The notes: generated by a model from the sequence alone, not told the origin. Positions 27,747-38,781 are shown, counted from the first letter of the stretch. The stretch: DNA of 64,000 bases from Lysinibacillus boronitolerans JCM 21713 = 10a = NBRC 103108 (GCF_000772935.1 NZ_JPVR01000080.1:331028-395027); one strand, 5' to 3'. Translations and numbers: made by a program.

Positions 27747-28646
27747 TTATGCCCTTGGATGAGCATTCATATATGTTTGACGAAGATGCTCTTTTGTTAC
27801 ATGTGTGTAAACTTGTGTAGAAGATAAATGTGAGTGACCTAATAACTCCTGCACAGTCCGCAAATCTGCGCCATTATTCAATAAATGGGTGGCAAAAGTA
27901 TGGCGAAGCATGTGTGGGTAAATTTTCGTATGGAGTGAGGCCTTGTCAATCATTTCGTTTAAAATATGACGTACCCCTCTAGGAGTAAGTTCCCCACCAC
28001 GCATATTGACAAACAACTGCTGATGATTCGTTTTTTTCATCAATCGTGGACGAGCTTGCTCTATGTAGTCCTGCATTGCTAAACTCGCAAATTGACCAAA
28101 TGGAATGATTCGTTCTTTTCGACCTTTGCCCATTACTCGAATGATCGAATAATGAAAATCCACATCCTCTACATGAATTGAAGTCAGTTCACTCACACGA
28201 ATACCTGTTGCATATAACAGCTCTAATATAGCTATATTTCTTAATGATTTCAAATCATCACCAGTATTCGCATCAAATAACTGTTTTAATTCTTCTTCGT
28301 AGAAAAAATTGGGTAAGCGTGATTCTTTTTTCGGATGATAGAGCGAACGAAATGCTCCGTCATCTAATCCGTACTGTCTATTTAGAAAGCGAAAAAAGGA
28401 GCGGATCGAGGAAATTTTCCTAGAAATAGAAGCCCTCGCCCTTTTCTCATCGTACAACTTTGTTACATAAAGACGTGCATGTATATATTCAACACTTGCT
28501 AAATCATGGATTCCCTCCGTTTGTAAAAAGGTTAAAAAATCTAGCAGGTCTGATTCATATTCTCGCACTGTATGAACAGAGAAGTTCTTTTCAACTTGGA
28601 TGTAAAGCATGAACTGTTCGAGTGCATCTTGGGACGAAACTAACAC
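27747..28646 (-). CDS. xerC: Tyrosine recombinase XerC (CodV)
   Basis: XerC acts with XerD at dif to resolve chromosome dimers. An N-terminal SAM-like core-binding domain (about 1-90) is followed by the catalytic domain with Arg in ATGIRVSELT, HMLRHTFATHLL, and LGHSHLSSTQVYTHV (His and the nucleophile Tyr). The start is uncertain. I chose GTG 28646 (299 aa), nine bases after GGTGGTG, since it gives the same N-terminus as relatives. Further in-frame GTG/TTG codons up to 28664 overlap the ribosome site. First gene of the hslVU-codY operon. Confidence 0.93.
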   Translation of the reverse strand: MLVSSQDALEQFMLYIQVEKNFSVHTVREYESDLLDFLTFLQTEGIHDLASVEYIHARLYVTKLYDEKRARASISRKISSIRSFFRFLNRQYGLDDGAFRSLYHPKKESRLPNFFYEEELKQLFDANTGDDLKSLRNIAILELLYATGIRVSELTSIHVEDVDFHYSIIRVMGKGRKERIIPFGQFASLAMQDYIEQARPRLMKKTNHQQLFVNMRGGELTPRGVRHILNEMIDKASLHTKIYPHMLRHTFATHLLNNGADLRTVQELLGHSHLSSTQVYTHVTKEHLRQTYMNAHPRA

Positions 28647-28702
28647 GGAAAGATTCACCACCAATAATTTATTAATAATTTTCTCAAATGACTGACACTT
28701 GT

Positions 28703-28731
28703 AATATAACGGATATACAATTCTTTGTCAT
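28703..28731 (-). promoter_or_regulatory. Candidate SigA promoter of xerC-hslV-hslU-codY
   Basis: On the minus strand ATGACA (28731-28726), a 17-base spacer and TATATT (28708-28703) give five of six matches at each box. The -10 lies about 57 bases before the xerC start. Confidence 0.6.
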
Positions 28732-28884
28732 CTCTTACAAGTTTGTATCGTTTTTCTTATCATTAATAAACATACATATTGACACTAAACCTATCTTCAT
28801 AATATAGCAAGTGTAAATAGTTATATTATGAGAAAAACTCCATACAAAATAATAAAATACGTCTAATTAAGCATTTTGTCTACA

Positions 28885-28928
28885 AAAAGAAAAAGCCTCT
28901 AAGAGTATATCAACTTTTAGAGGCTTTT
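28885..28928 (-). terminator. Rho-independent terminator of topA-trmFO
   Basis: AAAAGCCTCTAA (28891-28902) pairs with TTAGAGGCTTTT (28917-28928); in the minus direction the stem ends in TTTTTCTTTTTG. It begins six bases after the trmFO stop. Confidence 0.9.
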
Positions 28929-28933
28929 GGCAA

Positions 28934-30247
28934 TTAAATTGTTTGTGAATTCACAAAATTTCGAATTGTGCTTATTGCGCGTGTTGCATGCATTTCCGCA
29001 CGCTCTGGTTTAGAACGACGACCAGGTGGTAAGTCCGGGAAGATGCCGAAGTTTACATTCATAGGCTGGAAGTTTTTCGACTGTGCTTCTGTTATATAAC
29101 GCGCCATGCTTCCTAATGCCGTTTCGAATGGGAAAATAATTGGCTCTTGTCCTAATGCTAAACGAGCTGCATTAATTCCTGCAATTAATCCACTACCTGC
29201 TGATTCAACATAGCCTTCTACACCTGTCATCTGACCTGCAAAGAAAATATTCTTTTGCTCACGAAGTTGATATGTTTTTTCTAAAACTTTCGGTGAATTA
29301 ATGAAGGTATTTCTGTGCATGACGCCATAACGCACAATTTCTACATTCTCTAACCCAGGAATGAGCTGTAGTACTTCTTTTTGCGGACCCCATTTTAAAT
29401 GCGTTTGGAAGCCAACAATGTTGTAAAGCGTGCCTGCTGCATCGTCTTGACGAAGTTGAACAACTGCGTAAGGGCGTTTTCCTGTTTTTGGATCCTCAAG
29501 ACCAACTGGCTTCATCGGACCAAATAACATCGTTTTCTCTCCACGAGCTGCCATTACTTCAATTGGCATACAACCTTCAAAGTAAATTTCTTTTTCAAAT
29601 TCCTTTAATGGCACAACTTCCGCTTCGATTAGTGCTTGGCGGAAACGATCGAATTCTTCCTTTGTCATAGGACAGTTTAAATAAGCCGCTTCCCCTTTAT
29701 CATAACGAGATTTTAAATAAACTTTATTCATATCTATACTATCTTTTTCGATAATGGGTGCTGCTGCATCGTAAAAGTATAAATAGTCTAAGCCAGTTAA
29801 ACCTTGAATTTTTTCAGCCAAAGCTTTTGAAGTTAATGGTCCTGTTGCAATAACTGTAATACCTTCTGGAATTTCTGTGACTTCTTCATGAATAACCTCC
29901 ACAAGTGGATGGTTTTTCACAGCATCAGTTACATACCCTGCAAATTCGTGACGGTCTACTGCTAGAGCGCCTCCAGCAGGTACTGAACATTGATCTGCTG
30001 CCTTTAAGATAACAGAATCTAACATACGCATTTCTTCTTTTATAACGCCTACAGCATTCGTTAACCCGTTTGCACGCAATGAGTTAGAACAAACAAGTTC
30101 CGCAAATTTATCAGTATGGTGGGCTGGAGTCTGCTTTACAGGACGCATTTCATAAAGTTTAACTTTTATACCACGCTTAGCAATTTGCCAAGCTGCCTCG
30201 CTACCTGCAAGTCCTGCTCCTATTACATTTACTACTTGTTCAGTCAT
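28934..30247 (-). CDS. trmFO: Methylenetetrahydrofolate-tRNA-(uracil-5-)-methyltransferase TrmFO
   Basis: TrmFO makes ribothymidine-54 in tRNA using methylenetetrahydrofolate and FAD. The N-terminal dinucleotide-binding motif [11 protein letters not shown] starts near residue 10, and [11 protein letters not shown] follows at about 50. The C-terminal [11 protein letters not shown] is also typical. I chose ATG 30247 (437 aa) with AGGAAG twelve bases upstream, because the longer open frame runs into the end of topA. The gene follows topA by 19 bases. Confidence 0.96.
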   Translation of the reverse strand: MTEQVVNVIGAGLAGSEAAWQIAKRGIKVKLYEMRPVKQTPAHHTDKFAELVCSNSLRANGLTNAVGVIKEEMRMLDSVILKAADQCSVPAGGALAVDRHEFAGYVTDAVKNHPLVEVIHEEVTEIPEGITVIATGPLTSKALAEKIQGLTGLDYLYFYDAAAPIIEKDSIDMNKVYLKSRYDKGEAAYLNCPMTKEEFDRFRQALIEAEVVPLKEFEKEIYFEGCMPIEVMAARGEKTMLFGPMKPVGLEDPKTGKRPYAVVQLRQDDAAGTLYNIVGFQTHLKWGPQKEVLQLIPGLENVEIVRYGVMHRNTFINSPKVLEKTYQLREQKNIFFAGQMTGVEGYVESAGSGLIAGINAARLALGQEPIIFPFETALGSMARYITEAQSKNFQPMNVNFGIFPDLPPGRRSKPERAEMHATRAISTIRNFVNSQTI

Positions 30248-30266
30248 GTTTCTTACCATCTTCCTA

Positions 30267-32345
30267 TCATTGAGTTGGTGCTTCTTCATAGTCACATTTC
30301 GTACATTGAATTTGCACACCTTTTTTTATCTTTTTCTCTACTAATAATGCACTACATTTTGGACATGGTCTATTAATTGGCTTGTCCCATGAAACAAATT
30401 CACATTCAGGATACTGATTGCAACCATAGAATAGACGCTTTGTTTTACTTTTTCGCTCCACAATTTCGCCCGTTTCACAGGAAGGACATTTCACACCAAT
30501 AGGCTTCATAATCGCTTTTGTATTTCTACAATCCGGGAAATTAGAACAAGCCATAAATTTGCCATATCGTCCGAGCTTAAAGACCATTGGAGATCCGCAA
30601 AGTTCACAGTCTTCACCTGCAGGCTCATCTTTAATGACAACCTTTTCCATAGCCTCATCCGCATGTTTTACATGGACTTCAAAGTCCTTATAAAATTCTT
30701 CCACAACTTTTTTCCATTGTCGATTACCTTCTTCAATATCATCTAAATCTTGTTCCATCTGTGCTGTGAATTCGATGTTTATGATATCTGGGAAAAATTC
30801 TAGTACGAGTTGGTGTACGATCTCGCCCAGCTCTGTTGGCATAAAGCGTTTAGCATCTAATACAACATAGCCACGGCGCTGAATTGTATCGAGGGTCGGT
30901 GCATATGTGGACGGGCGCCCAATTCCTAGTTCTTCCATTGTTTTAACAAGTCGCGCCTCAGAATATCGTGGTGGTGGCTGTGTAAAATGTTGTTTAGGCT
31001 CAATTTCAAGCGATTTTACTTGATCACCAATTTCCATCTCAGGTAAAAGTTTTGTTGTCTCTTCTGTTTGATCATCAGTACCTTCAATATATAGTTTCAT
31101 AAAGCCTGCGAATTTAACTTGTGAGCCGTTTGCACGGAATAAAACATCACCATTTTGAAGATCTACAGCTACCGTATCAAGTACTGCTGGTGCCATTTGA
31201 CTTGCAATAAAGCGCTCCCAAATTAAGCGATATAAGCGTAACTGATCACGGCTAAGTACTGCCTTTAATTCATCTGGTGTCCGCATTGTACTTGTTGGAC
31301 GTATCGCTTCATGAGCATCCTGTGCATTTGAAGCTTTCTTGGTTTGCTTTATCTCTGTTGCAATGTATTCTTTGCCATATTTCCCCTCAATATAGGTAAC
31401 CGCTTCTGCTTTTGCCGTATCAGAAATACGTGTGGAATCGGTACGCATATAAGTGATTAACCCGACTGTTCCCTCTTTTTTTCCAATATCAATACCTTCG
31501 TATAATTGCTGTGCTAGCATCATGGTCTTCTTAGCTCGGAAATTTAATTTTCGTGCTGCTTCTTGCTGTAACGATGATGTTGTAAAGGCTGGTGCTGCAT
31601 TACGTTTACGTTCCTTTTTCGTTACATTGACAACATCAAAGTTTGTTCCTTTAACATCTTTTAAGATTGCCTTTACTTGTGCTTCATTTGTTAATTTTAT
31701 TTTGTCTTTACCATTTCCATAGTAAAGAGCATCAAATGATTTTTTTCCTTTTTCAAACGTTCCTTCAATTGTCCAATATTCTTCTGGTTGGAAGTTTTTA
31801 ATTTCATTTTCACGATCAATGATCATGCGGAGCGCTACAGATTGTACCCGACCCGCTGATAAACCTTTTTTCACCTTTTTCCATAAAATTGGACTAATGT
31901 TATAGCCAACAAGTCGATCCAATATACGTCTTGTTTGCTGCGCATCTACTAAATCCATGTTAATTGGACGTGGATTTTTAAAAGACTCTATAATCGCATC
32001 TTTAGTTATTTCATTAAATACAACACGACAATCTGAGTGAATATCAATATTTAATGCAGTCGCAAGGTGCCAAGCAATTGCTTCTCCCTCGCGGTCTGGA
32101 TCGGCCGCTAGATAAACTTTCTTTACTTTTTTAGCTGCAGACTTTAATTCCTGTAACACAGGTCCTTTACCACGTATCGTAATATATTTAGGCTCGAAAT
32201 TATTTTCAGCGCTAACGCCCATCTGACTACGTGGAAGATCTCGTACGTGTCCAACCGACGCTTTCACTTTATATTTCTTTCCTAAATACCGTTCAATTGT
32301 TTTTGCTTTTGCTGGTGATTCTACAATCACTAAATAATCCGCCAT
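30267..32345 (-). CDS. topA: DNA topoisomerase I TopA
   Basis: TopA relaxes negative supercoils by single-strand cleavage. The N-terminal Toprim domain has [15 protein letters not shown] and the acidic [13 protein letters not shown]. The cleavage Tyr is in [14 protein letters not shown] near residue 300. The C-terminus has three four-Cys zinc ribbons (CELCGSP.., CPSCETG.., CPKCSAL..), the last shortened to a CTKC end. Length 692 aa is normal. ATG 32345 is preceded by AAGGGGGAGA. Confidence 0.97.
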   Translation of the reverse strand: MADYLVIVESPAKAKTIERYLGKKYKVKASVGHVRDLPRSQMGVSAENNFEPKYITIRGKGPVLQELKSAAKKVKKVYLAADPDREGEAIAWHLATALNIDIHSDCRVVFNEITKDAIIESFKNPRPINMDLVDAQQTRRILDRLVGYNISPILWKKVKKGLSAGRVQSVALRMIIDRENEIKNFQPEEYWTIEGTFEKGKKSFDALYYGNGKDKIKLTNEAQVKAILKDVKGTNFDVVNVTKKERKRNAAPAFTTSSLQQEAARKLNFRAKKTMMLAQQLYEGIDIGKKEGTVGLITYMRTDSTRISDTAKAEAVTYIEGKYGKEYIATEIKQTKKASNAQDAHEAIRPTSTMRTPDELKAVLSRDQLRLYRLIWERFIASQMAPAVLDTVAVDLQNGDVLFRANGSQVKFAGFMKLYIEGTDDQTEETTKLLPEMEIGDQVKSLEIEPKQHFTQPPPRYSEARLVKTMEELGIGRPSTYAPTLDTIQRRGYVVLDAKRFMPTELGEIVHQLVLEFFPDIINIEFTAQMEQDLDDIEEGNRQWKKVVEEFYKDFEVHVKHADEAMEKVVIKDEPAGEDCELCGSPMVFKLGRYGKFMACSNFPDCRNTKAIMKPIGVKCPSCETGEIVERKSKTKRLFYGCNQYPECEFVSWDKPINRPCPKCSALLVEKKIKKGVQIQCTKCDYEEAPTQ

Positions 32346-32400
32346 CTATGTCTCCCCCTTAGCGAGGTCTATTACTAATTTTTTAAGTTACCTGTTGCAA

Positions 32401-32429
32401 AATGTATAACAGATTTTAAGATAATGCAA
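32401..32429 (-). promoter_or_regulatory. Candidate SigA promoter of topA-trmFO
   Basis: TTGCAT (32429-32424), 17-base spacer, TACATT (32406-32401) on the minus strand, about 56 bases before the topA start. There is no clear terminator after dprA, so read-through is also possible. Confidence 0.65.
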
Positions 32430-32436
32430 CTTTTTT

Positions 32437-33333
32437 TCAATTTTTGTTAGAAAAGAGGTCCATTGTTTCAATGATTTGATGACCATTCACTATCGGAATT
32501 GCTCCTTCTAAAAGCAATTGATTTGTCCCCTTCGATTGAGTTGCATCTATAGGACCTGGCACCACAAATACATCTTTTCCTTGCTCTAATGCAAGCTCTG
32601 TTGTAATGAGTGTGCCACTTTTTAATGCCGCTTCTGTCACAACTAATGCTCGCGATAAACCACTAATGATTCGGTTACGCATTGGGAAATGCCATTTTTC
32701 AGGCTTCATATAAGGAGGATATTCTGTCATTAATAACTGGTGCTCTGCCATTTGTGTAGCAAGAATGCGATTTTCTGCAGGATAGAGATAATTAAAACCA
32801 TGTCCAAGCACTGCTATTGTATGACCGCCCATATCCATTGTCGCCCTATGTGCCATTGTATCTGCACCTCTTGCAAGCCCACTAACAACCGTATAATCAC
32901 GTTGAACAAGAGGTGGGACAATTAAGTCTATCGCTCTTTTCGAATACGCTGTCGCCTTCCTAGAGCCTATAATAGCTATCTGTTTTTTGTTTGTTAACAG
33001 GGAATATTGACCTTTCACATACAATACAGTAGGTGGACTTGATATTTCAAATAATTGCGCTGGGAAATAGGGATGATAAAACGGGATGGGGAAAATATGA
33101 GCCCGTTCATAGGCCTCTTCAAGTGGTATTGTCATAATTTGTCGAAAGCGCTGAGAAAGTTGAGATGCTTTATGTGCCGATATTTGTAAAACCTTTGCGA
33201 TGTCGTCATAATGAATGTCTTCAAAAGTGCTTAAAAAATTCACAGGAGACAACAATTGCTGAAGTTTCTGAAGTGGTAATGGGTATACATAATGTAAGGC
33301 TAGTAATCTCTGCGTATCTACTGCTAGGATCAT
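32437..33333 (-). CDS. dprA: DNA processing protein DprA (Smf)
   Basis: DprA protects incoming single-stranded DNA and loads RecA during natural transformation. The Rossmann core shows the family motifs IIGSRKATAYS, SGLARGADTMAH and MRNRIISGLSRALVVTEA. It ends soon after GPIDATQSKGTNQLLLEGA, so it lacks a large C-terminal domain. Length (298 aa) matches Bacillus DprA. ATG 33333 has AAGGAGG eight bases upstream. Position between sucD and topA is conserved in Bacilli. Confidence 0.95.
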   Translation of the reverse strand: MILAVDTQRLLALHYVYPLPLQKLQQLLSPVNFLSTFEDIHYDDIAKVLQISAHKASQLSQRFRQIMTIPLEEAYERAHIFPIPFYHPYFPAQLFEISSPPTVLYVKGQYSLLTNKKQIAIIGSRKATAYSKRAIDLIVPPLVQRDYTVVSGLARGADTMAHRATMDMGGHTIAVLGHGFNYLYPAENRILATQMAEHQLLMTEYPPYMKPEKWHFPMRNRIISGLSRALVVTEAALKSGTLITTELALEQGKDVFVVPGPIDATQSKGTNQLLLEGAIPIVNGHQIIETMDLFSNKN

Positions 33334-33494
33334 TCAATAAACCTCCTTTTATAATAGAAGAAATTAAATGACCGCATGATAATTTTCAACACAACATTTC
33401 ATTATTATTTATAACATCTGCCACAAAATTGTTGATTTCTTCATAAGTAAGTAGGTAATTGTTGAATGAAGTATGATAAACAGTGTATAAATAA

Positions 33495-33526
33495 TGAAAA
33501 AGATGTAGCCGTAATGGCTACATCTT
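33495..33526 (-). terminator. Rho-independent terminator of sucC-sucD
   Basis: AAGATGTAGCC (33500-33510) and GGCTACATCTT (33516-33526) form a perfect 11-bp stem with a five-base loop, followed by TTTTCATT in the minus direction. It lies six bases after the sucD stop. Confidence 0.92.
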
Positions 33527-33531
33527 CCATT

Positions 33532-34434
33532 TTAATGGGTTTTACACTTTTCGTATAGCCCTTTTTCTTTAATTACTTTAATCAATGTTTCACCAATTAC
33601 AGAAGGTGTTTCTGCAACTTCAATACCAGCTTCGTTCATTGCTTTAATTTTCTCCGCTGCTGTTCCTTTACCGCCAGAAATGATAGCACCAGCGTGACCC
33701 ATACGTTTTCCTGGAGGTGCAGTTTGTCCACCAATAAAGCCTACAACAGGTTTTGTCATATTTGCTTTAATCCATGCAGCTGCTTCTTCCTCAGCTGTAC
33801 CACCGATTTCACCAATCATAACCACTGCGTAAGTTTCTGGATCATTATTAAAGGCTTCAAGTACATCAATGAAGTTTGTACCGTTGACAGGGTCTCCACC
33901 AATACCTACTGCAGTTGTTTGACCAATTCCAGCTTGTGTTAATTGATGTACTGCTTCATATGTTAATGTACCGGAACGAGAAACAACTCCTACATGGCCT
34001 TTTGTATGAATATAGCCAGGCATGATACCAATTTTACATTCATCAGCTGTAATAACACCTGGACAGTTTGGACCTACTAGGCGAGTGTTTTTGCCTTCCA
34101 TATAACGTTTAACCTTAACCATATCAAGGACAGGAATATGCTCTGTGATACAGATTGTTAATTCTAATTCAGCATCAACAGCTTCTAAAATTGCATCTGC
34201 CGCAAATGGTGCAGGTACATAGATAACTGAAGTTGTAGCACCTGTTGCAGCTACAGCTTCTGCTACTGTATTGAAAACAGGAACTCCCTCGATTTCAAGT
34301 CCACCTTTACCTGGTGTTACACCTGCTACGATTTTAGTACCATACTCAAGCATTTGCTTCGTATGGAAAAGAGCTGTTTCGCCCGTAATCCCTTGTACAA
34401 TTACCTTCGTATCTTTGTTAATAAATACAGCCAT
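33532..34434 (-). CDS. sucD: Succinate-CoA ligase (ADP-forming) alpha subunit SucD
   Basis: SucD binds CoA and carries the phospho-histidine of succinyl-CoA synthetase in the TCA cycle. CoA-binding [15 protein letters not shown] is near residue 15, and the active His lies in [14 protein letters not shown] near residue 247. The 300-residue length is normal. It follows sucC by 17 bases. Confidence 0.97.
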   Translation of the reverse strand: MAVFINKDTKVIVQGITGETALFHTKQMLEYGTKIVAGVTPGKGGLEIEGVPVFNTVAEAVAATGATTSVIYVPAPFAADAILEAVDAELELTICITEHIPVLDMVKVKRYMEGKNTRLVGPNCPGVITADECKIGIMPGYIHTKGHVGVVSRSGTLTYEAVHQLTQAGIGQTTAVGIGGDPVNGTNFIDVLEAFNNDPETYAVVMIGEIGGTAEEEAAAWIKANMTKPVVGFIGGQTAPPGKRMGHAGAIISGGKGTAAEKIKAMNEAGIEVAETPSVIGETLIKVIKEKGLYEKCKTH

Positions 34435-34451
34435 TGTTCTCCCTGCCTTCC

Positions 34452-35612
34452 TTAGCCTACTAGTCCCACAATTTTTTGTGCACCGTCAGCCATTGAATCC
34501 GCTGCAACGATGTTTAAACCAGACGCATTTAAAATTTCTTTTCCAAGTTCAACATTTGTACCTTCTAAGCGTACAACTAATGGCACAGCTAAACCAATCT
34601 CTTTAGCAGCCGTTACTACACCCTCAGCGATAATGTTACACTTCATAATTCCACCAAAGATGTTAACGAAAATGCCTTTTACGTTTGGATCAGAAAGGAT
34701 AATTTTGAAAGCCTCTGTTACTTTTTCAGCTGTTGCACCGCCCCCTACATCTAGGAAGTTAGCAGGGCTTCCGCCATAATAACTAATTGTATCCATCGTT
34801 GCCATCGCAAGACCAGCACCGTTTACCATACAGCCAATATTTCCATCTAATGAAATATAGCTTAGGTCATATTTTGATGCTTCGATTTCTTTTGCATCTT
34901 CTTCGTCGAAATCGCGTAATTCGACAATATCCTTATGTCGATATAATGCATTAGCATCAAAATTGAATTTAGCATCTAGTGCTACAACCTCGCCTTGCCC
35001 AGTTACAACAAGAGGATTAATTTCTACAATTGATGCATCTTTGTCGATAAATGCTTGATATAAGCCTAACATTAATTTAACAGCTTTCCCTACAAGGTTT
35101 GCTGGAATATTCATATTAAACGCCATACGACGTGCTTGGAAGCTTGTTAATCCAACTACAGGATCTACTACTTCTTTGAAGATTTTCTCCGGATTCGTTT
35201 CCGCTACTTCTTCAATATCCATACCGCCTTCTTCAGATCCCATTACTGTAACACGAGATGTAGCACGGTCTAATACTAGACTTAAATAGTATTCTTTTTG
35301 GATATCAGAACCCTCTTCAATATACAAACGTTTTACTTCTTTTCCTTCTGGACCTGTTTGATGAGTCACTAAAATTTTTCCTAATAACTCTTTTGCGTAT
35401 GTGCGCACCTCGTCAAGGTTTTTAGCGATTTTGACACCGCCTGCTTTACCGCGTCCACCTGCATGGATTTGCGCCTTGACTACTGTTACGTTTGAGCCAA
35501 GTTCCTTCGCTACTTTTACTGCTTCATCAGGGGAAAAAGCAACTTTTCCGTTTGGTACAGCTACACCATATTTTCTCAGAATCTCTTTCCCTTGATATTC
35601 ATGGATATTCAT
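34452..35612 (-). CDS. sucC: Succinate-CoA ligase (ADP-forming) beta subunit SucC
   Basis: SucC is the nucleotide- and succinate-binding subunit. It has an N-terminal ATP-grasp domain ([32 protein letters not shown]) and a C-terminal ligase domain ([27 protein letters not shown]). I chose ATG 35612 (386 aa, the family length) with GGGAGG seven bases upstream. The frame extends six codons further across that site. Followed by sucD. Confidence 0.97.
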   Translation of the reverse strand: MNIHEYQGKEILRKYGVAVPNGKVAFSPDEAVKVAKELGSNVTVVKAQIHAGGRGKAGGVKIAKNLDEVRTYAKELLGKILVTHQTGPEGKEVKRLYIEEGSDIQKEYYLSLVLDRATSRVTVMGSEEGGMDIEEVAETNPEKIFKEVVDPVVGLTSFQARRMAFNMNIPANLVGKAVKLMLGLYQAFIDKDASIVEINPLVVTGQGEVVALDAKFNFDANALYRHKDIVELRDFDEEDAKEIEASKYDLSYISLDGNIGCMVNGAGLAMATMDTISYYGGSPANFLDVGGGATAEKVTEAFKIILSDPNVKGIFVNIFGGIMKCNIIAEGVVTAAKEIGLAVPLVVRLEGTNVELGKEILNASGLNIVAADSMADGAQKIVGLVG

Positions 35613-35664
35613 AATACATCCTCCCATCAAACATTTGCATAGAATTGTTTTACTAACATAGACT

Positions 35665-35693
35665 ATTCTAACGAAAGATTCTGATAAAGTCTA
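35665..35693 (-). promoter_or_regulatory. Candidate SigA promoter of sucC-sucD
   Basis: TAGACT (35693-35688), 17 bases, TAGAAT (35670-35665) on the minus strand, about 52 bases upstream of the sucC start. The -10 is good and the -35 weak. Confidence 0.5.
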
Positions 35694-35774
35694 CACTTTG
35701 TCTTTAGTTCGAATTTTCTCTCTTATTATGACGCTTTTTTCTATTTTGTGTACTAAAACAGCTTGCAAAAATAA

Positions 35775-36077
35775 TCAGAATAATTCATTTTTTCTATATT
35801 TTCGCGCATGTTGTTGATCCAAACGATAAATAAATGCGAAAACTTCAGCTACAGCCTGATATAATTCTTCAGGAATAGACTCGTTTAAATCTAATTGACC
35901 AAGCAACTGCACAAGGTTAGGATCCTCATAAATCGGCACATTATGCTCATTTGCGCGAGCTAAAATATTTTCTGCAATTTTCCCTTTTCCCTTTGCTACA
36001 ACAGTGGGACTATCAAATTGACCAAGCTTATACGTAAGCGCAATTGCCTCTTTTCGGGTAAATTTTTCTTCGCTCAT
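35775..36077 (-). CDS. ylqH: FlhB C-terminal domain homologue YlqH
   Basis: A 100-residue soluble protein that aligns with the cytosolic tail of FlhB after its cleavage site. AIALTYKLG, VVAKGKGKIAENIL and PEELYQAVAEVFAFIYRLD parallel AIALKYNED, VIAKGTDFIAQKI and PEEFFKAVAEILAYVYRIK in the FlhB of this window. It has neither membrane segments nor the NPTH cleavage motif; the equivalent place reads RKEA. It overlaps the upstream ylqG by ATGA, so the two are surely co-translated. Role unproven; possibly modulation of flagellar export. Confidence 0.88.
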   Translation of the reverse strand: MSEEKFTRKEAIALTYKLGQFDSPTVVAKGKGKIAENILARANEHNVPIYEDPNLVQLLGQLDLNESIPEELYQAVAEVFAFIYRLDQQHARKYRKNELF

Positions 36078-37963
36078 ACGCGGATATCCACCCCACTCTG
36101 CTCCTCTCGCTGTTCTACTACAGGACTTATTTTTTCCGTTTGCCCTTTGTCAAATTGTTTAATAAACACACCTGAAAGTTGATAATTTTTTTCTGCCAAT
36201 CCAATTTTTAAGGCAGCCTTTAACGGCTCGGCAAGTGATTGAATTTCCGAATTTTCATTAAAGACCGTTACTGTGACAACTCTATTTTGAACCTGCATAT
36301 CAATCACTGTTTCTTGCATGGAAGCCATTTGTAAATAAAACAAAACGCGTGCATAGTTAGCATCAATTTTGCCATTATCTTTCATGCGACCATTCCACTG
36401 TAAGGTTGCATCCATCTTCTTACCAAAAAATTCAAGTGGGACTTGCATGATGAGCTGATGTTGATGACCATTTTCTCCTGAAGATAGCTGCATTCCATTC
36501 ATACGCGTCATAAGCATCTCTGCCGCTTCCTTCATTTGAGGGGTTATATTAGTTTCCTGCAATAATGTATGGAGCTGTGGTTTTAGCTGATGTGCAATCA
36601 TGTGTAAATCAGCAGACTTGTTCCCTAGTGTTGCCTCATAGCTAATTCCTAAATTTTTCAACACCGTTTTAAGAGCATGTTCCATTGCTTTACTATCCAT
36701 TGAATTTTGCACTAGTGCATCTGCTTGCGTTACAACTTGTTGTATGAATGGTTGCGAAGAATCAATACTATTTTTTACAAGATTGCGCATGAATGCCTCA
36801 TTCTGTGAAGGAGAATTGGCCTCTTGCCTAAATAGGGATAACAAATGATCTTTCACCGAAAGTGCATGGGCATCCTGTGTAAATAAACGATCAGCTGTAT
36901 TTTGAGTAAATGCTTTTAATAACTGATCCTGCATTTGTTTAGCAAAAACCTCTAACGTTTGTTTTGTTACTGGTAACTGATTAAAACGATCCACCAGTTG
37001 ATTGATTTGCTGTTTTTGCTCATTGGTTAATAAATTTTGACTTCCAGTCCAGGATTTAAGTTGCTCCACTAGTTGACTAGCATTTTCTGGCCTTGTAGCA
37101 AGTATGGTTTGAATCACTTGACCAGCTTGCTGCATTGGCTGAAAGGCTTTTGCTTCATTCATATTTGACCAGTTTTGCAATGTAGCTTGCTGAGGCAGAA
37201 TCCCCGACTCTTTTAAAATTGATAAAGCTTGCATTTTTTCACTCATTGTCGCAGCGCTATTGGTTAAACTTTGTAAAACCCTAGCAAGCACAACACTACC
37301 TGTTTCTACTTCAAAGGGCTTTGCAATCGCTTGTATTTGTTGCATTAAATTTTGCCTCAATGACTCAGATAGAGCTGTATCCTTCGCTAAAAGCTGAGCA
37401 AAGTTATCCATGATAGTGGTCATACCAGAAGTCTTTTGACCACTCATCAATGCTTGAAACACATCATTTGTCATAGGCATTTTAAGCTCTATCATTTTTT
37501 GAATGGTTTGCAGAGCATCTACTTTTGATATACCCTCTGGTAATGCCTTTAACCACATTTCAGCTTGCAACATTTGTTCTTTCGAAATGGGTAGCTGCGC
37601 TTTCATAAAATGCCCTAATAATTGCTGCATCTCTGCTGATTTAGGCAAATTCATGGATTCTAATAACTGATTAATTTGCTGACTAGGGGTAGCTGCCTGT
37701 GCCATTGGTCCAGTCACTATTTTCAATTCCGTTTGTGGATTTGTTCCTGTTACCTGAAAGAAATGGGCATCCCCAGCTTTTAACGGCACTTCGAGTTTAG
37801 CTATAAATTTTTGATTACCTACTTGTATTTCTGCCATTTGATCTGGATATAATTGCTTAATTGTTCCGTGAAATACTTGTCCTTGTTTTAAAGCAAGTGG
37901 TTGATTTGTCGAAGTTATTGCATTTTGCTGCAGTTGAATCGGATTAAATGATGTGGCTGTCAT
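36074..37963 (-). CDS. ylqG: FliK-like protein YlqG (hook-length-control C-domain)
   Basis: A 629-residue, Gln/Met/Leu-rich, mostly helical protein of low complexity. Its C-terminal part (about residues 500-600, with LIMQVPLEFFGKKMDATLQW and VLFYLQMASMQETVIDMQVQ) resembles the Flg_hook domain of FliK and related proteins. The N-terminus has a small beta-rich region (GQVFHGTIKQLYPDQMAEIQVG). The pairing with ylqH mimics a FliK-FlhB pair outside the flagellar operon. I chose ATG 37963, since the ATG at 37969 sits on the AAAGGAGT ribosome site. Function unknown. Confidence 0.8.
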   Translation of the reverse strand: MTATSFNPIQLQQNAITSTNQPLALKQGQVFHGTIKQLYPDQMAEIQVGNQKFIAKLEVPLKAGDAHFFQVTGTNPQTELKIVTGPMAQAATPSQQINQLLESMNLPKSAEMQQLLGHFMKAQLPISKEQMLQAEMWLKALPEGISKVDALQTIQKMIELKMPMTNDVFQALMSGQKTSGMTTIMDNFAQLLAKDTALSESLRQNLMQQIQAIAKPFEVETGSVVLARVLQSLTNSAATMSEKMQALSILKESGILPQQATLQNWSNMNEAKAFQPMQQAGQVIQTILATRPENASQLVEQLKSWTGSQNLLTNEQKQQINQLVDRFNQLPVTKQTLEVFAKQMQDQLLKAFTQNTADRLFTQDAHALSVKDHLLSLFRQEANSPSQNEAFMRNLVKNSIDSSQPFIQQVVTQADALVQNSMDSKAMEHALKTVLKNLGISYEATLGNKSADLHMIAHQLKPQLHTLLQETNITPQMKEAAEMLMTRMNGMQLSSGENGHQHQLIMQVPLEFFGKKMDATLQWNGRMKDNGKIDANYARVLFYLQMASMQETVIDMQVQNRVVTVTVFNENSEIQSLAEPLKAALKIGLAEKNYQLSGVFIKQFDKGQTEKISPVVEQREEQSGVDIRV

Positions 37964-38019
37964 ATACATACTCCTTTCATCAATTACTCCTTCGTGTAAT
38001 TGTCTACCGTATTTTAACT

Positions 38020-38781
38020 TTATGAAAACATAGATTTTATTGGTTCAAATGATTTACGATGGTGAATAGTCGGTCCAAACTCTTCTAACGCTTTTAAATG
38101 CTGCTTTGTCCCATACCCTGCATGTTGCCCAAAGCCATACATCGGAAATTCCTCGTCTAATTGCTCCATATACTCATCCCGTGCTGTTTTAGCTAAAATG
38201 GATGCAGCTGCTATCGCTAAGCTCTTAGCATCTCCTTTTATAATCGAATCTTGAGGAATTGTAATAGGTAATGTCATAGCATCGATTAAAACAACATCAG
38301 GCTTCGTCGATAATGATTCAACACTTGCCTTCATAGATTGTTTTGTTGCCTCATATATATTCAGTTCATCAATTTGTTCGGCAGGTTGAAAATGAATTGA
38401 ATAGCTTATGGCATGCTCTTTAATTAATGTTGCAAAGCCGTTTCGTTTATCCTTCGATAATTGCTTTGAGTCATTCAGACCAACAAGTGCCTCACAATTT
38501 GTCGGTAAAATTACAGCTGCCGTCACGACCGGTCCTGCTAGTGGTCCCCGTCCTGCTTCATCTACACCCGCAATAAATGCATCAGTTCCCCCATAGCTTA
38601 AATCGAATGCAACTTTTTTTTGGTGCTCTTGCAGTAATTGACGTTTTTTATCCTGTCTCTTTTGCCAAGTTAGCCATGCCTTTTGTATACCTGCTCTTTC
38701 ATCCGCTGCAATTTCTTTCATCCAATCTTGCCATTCTTCAGCAGCCTTCAATGCACTTGTAATTTCCTTAATGGTTTTCAT
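38020..38781 (-). CDS. rnhB: Ribonuclease HII
   Basis: RNase HII cuts RNA in RNA-DNA hybrids and starts removal of single ribonucleotides. Catalytic acidic residues are in GVDEAGRGPLAGP (Asp and Glu, near residue 71) and VLIDAMTL, with a further Asp in ARDEYMEQLD. An N-terminal extension of about 60 residues (charged, helical) is typical of Bacillus RnhB. ATG 38781 (253 aa) has AAGGAGT five bases upstream. The longer open frame lacks a site. Confidence 0.96.
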   Translation of the reverse strand: MKTIKEITSALKAAEEWQDWMKEIAADERAGIQKAWLTWQKRQDKKRQLLQEHQKKVAFDLSYGGTDAFIAGVDEAGRGPLAGPVVTAAVILPTNCEALVGLNDSKQLSKDKRNGFATLIKEHAISYSIHFQPAEQIDELNIYEATKQSMKASVESLSTKPDVVLIDAMTLPITIPQDSIIKGDAKSLAIAAASILAKTARDEYMEQLDEEFPMYGFGQHAGYGTKQHLKALEEFGPTIHHRKSFEPIKSMFS

